NCBI GenBank assembly: GCA_025359355.1
Contig: JANYGR010000076.1
Span: 1 to 8,330 of the forward strand
Length of the DNA: 8,330 nucleotides
Direction of reading: 5' to 3'
Source: Bacteroidota bacterium
GTDB lineage: Bacteria > Bacteroidota > Bacteroidia > B-17B0 > Aurantibacillaceae
Shown: piece by piece, positions 5,593-8,330 of the stretch
How the letters are laid out: the number at the start of each line of letters is the position of its first letter
Position numbering within the stretch: the stretch's first letter is position 1
Translations under genes and position numbers: made by a program
Notes under the pieces: model-generated
Told to the model about the DNA's origin: nothing
The model's database searches: none
The model's input: only the letters and a program-made list of their open reading frames with translations

Positions 5593-8330
5593 ATGCATAT
5601 TTATAACAAACATATATCCAAATGGTTGGCGTCCTTTGCCCTTGTATTGCTTTGCCATTTTTTTATAAATGCTCAAGATTTAAAATTTAAACATTTAGGT
5701 AACGATGCCGGTTTATCGCAAGTTACCGTTCAGTCTATATTTCAAGACTCTCAAGGCTTTATGTGGATTGGGACTCAGGATGGTTTAAACCGCTATGATG
5801 GTTATCATTTTAAAGTTTTTAAAAATAACCCTTCTGATAAAAAATCAATTTCATCTAACATCATCAATTGTATTTACGAAGATGAAAAAGGCCTGATGTA
5901 TATTGGAACTCAATCTTCCGGATTATCAATTTACGATCGATATACCGAAACTTTTTTAAACTATATTCCAAACTCAACACCCAATAGCATTGCATCTCCG
6001 GCCGTAAAAAGTATTTCCTCCATTGATAAAGATCACCTCATTATTGGAACCGAAAAGGGATTGGTTATATTCGATAAAAATCGTCAAACCTTTGAATTGA
6101 TTAAACCCAGCAACATTTCTGCAGACTTTTATATCACCAGTGTTTTCAGAACGACGTCCAATAAATTATTAATCGTTGCTCCCCGACATGGAATTTATGA
6201 ATATAAGCCAAGTAATAAAGAACTTGTGCCTTTCTATACTCCATCGGAATTAAAAGATCCAAATGTTGACTTATACAAATATACATTGGTGACAATTGAA
6301 CAAAAAGGTAAAGCCTTATACTTAGGTGCTGCTCAAGGTGGTGTTTATGTAATAAATGAAAGCTCTGGAAATTTGATTAAAAAACTTGATTTTGAAAAAG
6401 ATAACTTCCTCTTAAATCATATTAGAGATATAAAACAAATTCCAAACTCTCCTTATATATTTATAGCAACACTTGGTGGGCTTATCAAATACAATACATC
6501 AACATCAAATTATAGTCTAAACAATCACGATCCTCTTGATAATAATTCTCTGATAAGTAATACCTTATTATACCTATTCATTGATAAAAATCAAAATATT
6601 TGGGTTGGCTCAGAAGATAATGGAATAGGCATTAATTTTAATTCTTACCAAACCTTTGCTCATTTTAAAAATGGAAAAACAAATGATAATAATATTATCA
6701 ATTGCTTTTTAGAAACTAAAAACAAAGCCTTATACATTGGATCAAATAACGGCTTATATGAATTTAACAAAGTCACGAAATCCTTTATTAATAAAGCACT
6801 CATAGATGAATCTAATCCCACTACTATTCAATCACTATATGAAGATAACAAGGGAACCATCTGGATAGGTACAATTTCTCAAGGGTTATATACGTTTGAT
6901 AGCCATACTCAAAAAACAACGAAACTCTTAGATCGTTATTTTGAAACTGCAGAAACTAATAAAATTATTGGTGATAAGAATGGTACTATATGGTTAGGCA
7001 CATATAATAAAGGTTTATTTAGCATAGATCCTAATACACTAGAAACCACTCAATATTCTATCAATGAGGGCTTAAGCTCTAAGAAAATTTTATCGCTTTA
7101 TTTTGATCACGAAAAAGATAAGTTATGGGTTTGTACTGGTGACGCGGGAATTTGTGTATTAGATTTTTCAACCAACGCAAAAAAACCACACATAGAATAT
7201 TTAAAGCATTCTGATACAAAAAATTCCTTAAGCTCTAATATCGTTAATAATATTAGAAAAGATAAAAATGGAACATATTGGATCTCTACAACTAATGGAT
7301 TGAATAACTATAACGCAAGTACTAATCAATTTAAACACTATACTGAAATTGACGGGCTAGCCAATAACTATGTATACGACGCTCTTCCTGATAATAAAGG
7401 CAATTTATGGCTGCCTACTAATAACGGACTTAGTAAATTCAATCCAAACAACTTAAATACCAATACTACATTTAAAAATTACAGTATCAGTGATGGACTT
7501 CAAAGTAAGGAATTCAACCAAGGTGCATCCTTACAATGTGCTGATGGTAGTATATTCGCGGGAGGATTAAATGGCTTTAATTTTTTCAATCCAAATACTT
7601 TATTCGAAAACAAAATAGCCCCAAATTCCTTTATTTATTCATTTTCACGTCAAGGTAAAGAAATTATCACTGATAGCTCTATGCTTTTCAAAAAATATAT
7701 TGAGCTTACTTATAAGGAAAACTATTTCACGTTTGAATTAATTGCCCAAAATTATTCTTCTCCTGAAAAAACAAAATTTATGTACAAGCTTGAAGGTAAG
7801 GATAATGATTGGTCATCCCCATCCGACCAACGCTTTGTCTCATTTAATGATTTATCAGGTGGCACTTACACCTTTAAGGTAAAAGCCAATAATGCTGATG
7901 GGGTATGGAATGAAGAACCTTATCAAATTACCATTAAAGTTATTCCGCCTTGGTATAAAACACTATGGTTCTATATTATTGCAGGTATATCATCTGTTGC
8001 CTTAATTTTCGGTTTTATTAATTACCGAACAAATTCCATCAAGAAGGTAAATAAAGTATTAGAAAATAAAGTAAAAGATCGAACTAAAGAATTAGCACAA
8101 AAAAATAAGGATATTACCAGTAGCATTGAATACGCTAAGCGTATACAAGAAGCGATTCTTCCGCCTCAAGAATTAATATTTTCAAACTTTAAGAACTCCT
8201 TCATCTTATATAAACCCAAAGATATAGTGAGTGGTGATTTTTATTGGTTCGAAGAAAAGGGAGATTTTAAAATATTAGCAGTTGTTGATTGTACTGGGCA
8301 TGGGGTTCCTGGAGCTTTTATGAGTATGAT
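5593..8330 (+). CDS. Two-component-type propeller sensor with Y_Y_Y domain and SpoIIE serine/threonine phosphatase output (3' end cut by window edge)
   Basis: A very large membrane sensor, open at the right edge after 912 full codons. The start at 5593 is the only ATG between an in-frame stop (5551-5553) and the signal peptide (cleavage near INA|QD, residue 27). Residues about 28-690 contain 14 Reg_prop-like repeats by my count, with signatures such as GFMWIGTQDGLNRYDG, GTIWIGTISQGL, GTIWLGTYNKGL and GNLWLPTNNGLSKF, as expected for two seven-bladed propellers. A Y_Y_Y domain follows (about 694-784, YKLEGKDNDW at 731-740). Next come one membrane helix (791-811) and a charged coiled coil (813-845) leading into SIEYAKRIQEAILPP (844-858). 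The SpoIIE/PP2C domain then begins, with metal-binding Asp882 (SGDFYW) and Asp899 (VVDCTGHGVPGAFMS). No histidine-kinase motif is present in the visible part. It should sense a periplasmic ligand and dephosphorylate a cytoplasmic Ser/Thr-phosphoprotein. Ligand and target are unknown. Confidence 0.93.
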   Translation, partial: MHIYNKHISKWLASFALVLLCHFFINAQDLKFKHLGNDAGLSQVTVQSIFQDSQGFMWIGTQDGLNRYDGYHFKVFKNNPSDKKSISSNIINCIYEDEKGLMYIGTQSSGLSIYDRYTETFLNYIPNSTPNSIASPAVKSISSIDKDHLIIGTEKGLVIFDKNRQTFELIKPSNISADFYITSVFRTTSNKLLIVAPRHGIYEYKPSNKELVPFYTPSELKDPNVDLYKYTLVTIEQKGKALYLGAAQGGVYVINESSGNLIKKLDFEKDNFLLNHIRDIKQIPNSPYIFIATLGGLIKYNTSTSNYSLNNHDPLDNNSLISNTLLYLFIDKNQNIWVGSEDNGIGINFNSYQTFAHFKNGKTNDNNIINCFLETKNKALYIGSNNGLYEFNKVTKSFINKALIDESNPTTIQSLYEDNKGTIWIGTISQGLYTFDSHTQKTTKLLDRYFETAETNKIIGDKNGTIWLGTYNKGLFSIDPNTLETTQYSINEGLSSKKILSLYFDHEKDKLWVCTGDAGICVLDFSTNAKKPHIEYLKHSDTKNSLSSNIVNNIRKDKNGTYWISTTNGLNNYNASTNQFKHYTEIDGLANNYVYDALPDNKGNLWLPTNNGLSKFNPNNLNTNTTFKNYSISDGLQSKEFNQGASLQCADGSIFAGGLNGFNFFNPNTLFENKIAPNSFIYSFSRQGKEIITDSSMLFKKYIELTYKENYFTFELIAQNYSSPEKTKFMYKLEGKDNDWSSPSDQRFVSFNDLSGGTYTFKVKANNADGVWNEEPYQITIKVIPPWYKTLWFYIIAGISSVALIFGFINYRTNSIKKVNKVLENKVKDRTKELAQKNKDITSSIEYAKRIQEAILPPQELIFSNFKNSFILYKPKDIVSGDFYWFEEKGDFKILAVVDCTGHGVPGAFMSM

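Noticed and set aside
5593..8330. Sensor as a hybrid histidine kinase
   Set aside because: The propeller and Y_Y_Y domains suggest it at first, but no HisKA H-box or HATPase motif follows the membrane helix; SpoIIE/PP2C motifs do.
1..8330. Mobile element, CRISPR array, toxin-antitoxin or defence island
   Set aside because: No transposase, integrase, spaced direct repeats, attachment-like repeats or small paired genes are visible; the genes look like ordinary chromosomal content.

Overview
The window looks like a chromosomal segment of an AT-rich member of the Bacteroidota. Three things point there: a secreted metalloprotease ending in a type IX secretion (T9SS) sorting domain, a 14-repeat Reg_prop sensor with a Y_Y_Y domain, and start codons that follow A/T-rich leaders with no AGGAGG-type ribosome binding site. 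I cannot name a genus. No insertion sequence, phage gene, tRNA, rRNA or CRISPR array is visible, and no intergenic stretch exceeds about 120 bases.

Layout. Bases 1-2183 (minus) hold a large secreted M43-type metalloprotease, cut by the left edge probably just before its stop codon. Upstream of it on the same strand (2265-3191) is a membrane-anchored SPFH/band-7 protein, closest by eye to the plant HIR-like branch. From 3258 the plus strand carries a secreted TPR-repeat protein (3258-4307), then 39 bases later a 6-pyruvoyl/6-carboxytetrahydropterin synthase family enzyme (4347-4757). Converging on that gene from the minus strand is a YhhQ-family queuosine-precursor transporter (4811-5476). A very large sensor (5593 to the right edge, plus) combines a signal peptide, two predicted seven-bladed propellers, a Y_Y_Y domain, a membrane helix, a coiled coil and the start of a SpoIIE-type serine/threonine phosphatase domain. 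It is cut by the right edge.

How the genes may work together. The pterin synthase and the YhhQ transporter both fit queuosine (modified tRNA) metabolism. However, the synthase has the Cys-x5-His-Gly-His spacing of the biopterin-type enzyme, not the Cys-x3 spacing of E. coli QueD, so its product is open. The sensor would read an extracellular signal and change the phosphorylation of a cytoplasmic partner, most likely an anti-sigma-factor-antagonist type protein; no such partner is in the window. The protease, SPFH and TPR genes show no clear shared pathway.

I see no clearly new multi-gene system. The points most worth following are the phosphatase-output propeller sensor, the PTPS motif beside a queuosine transporter, a recurring TAAATTTA/G octamer in the gene leaders, and several short palindromes in the intergenic gaps.
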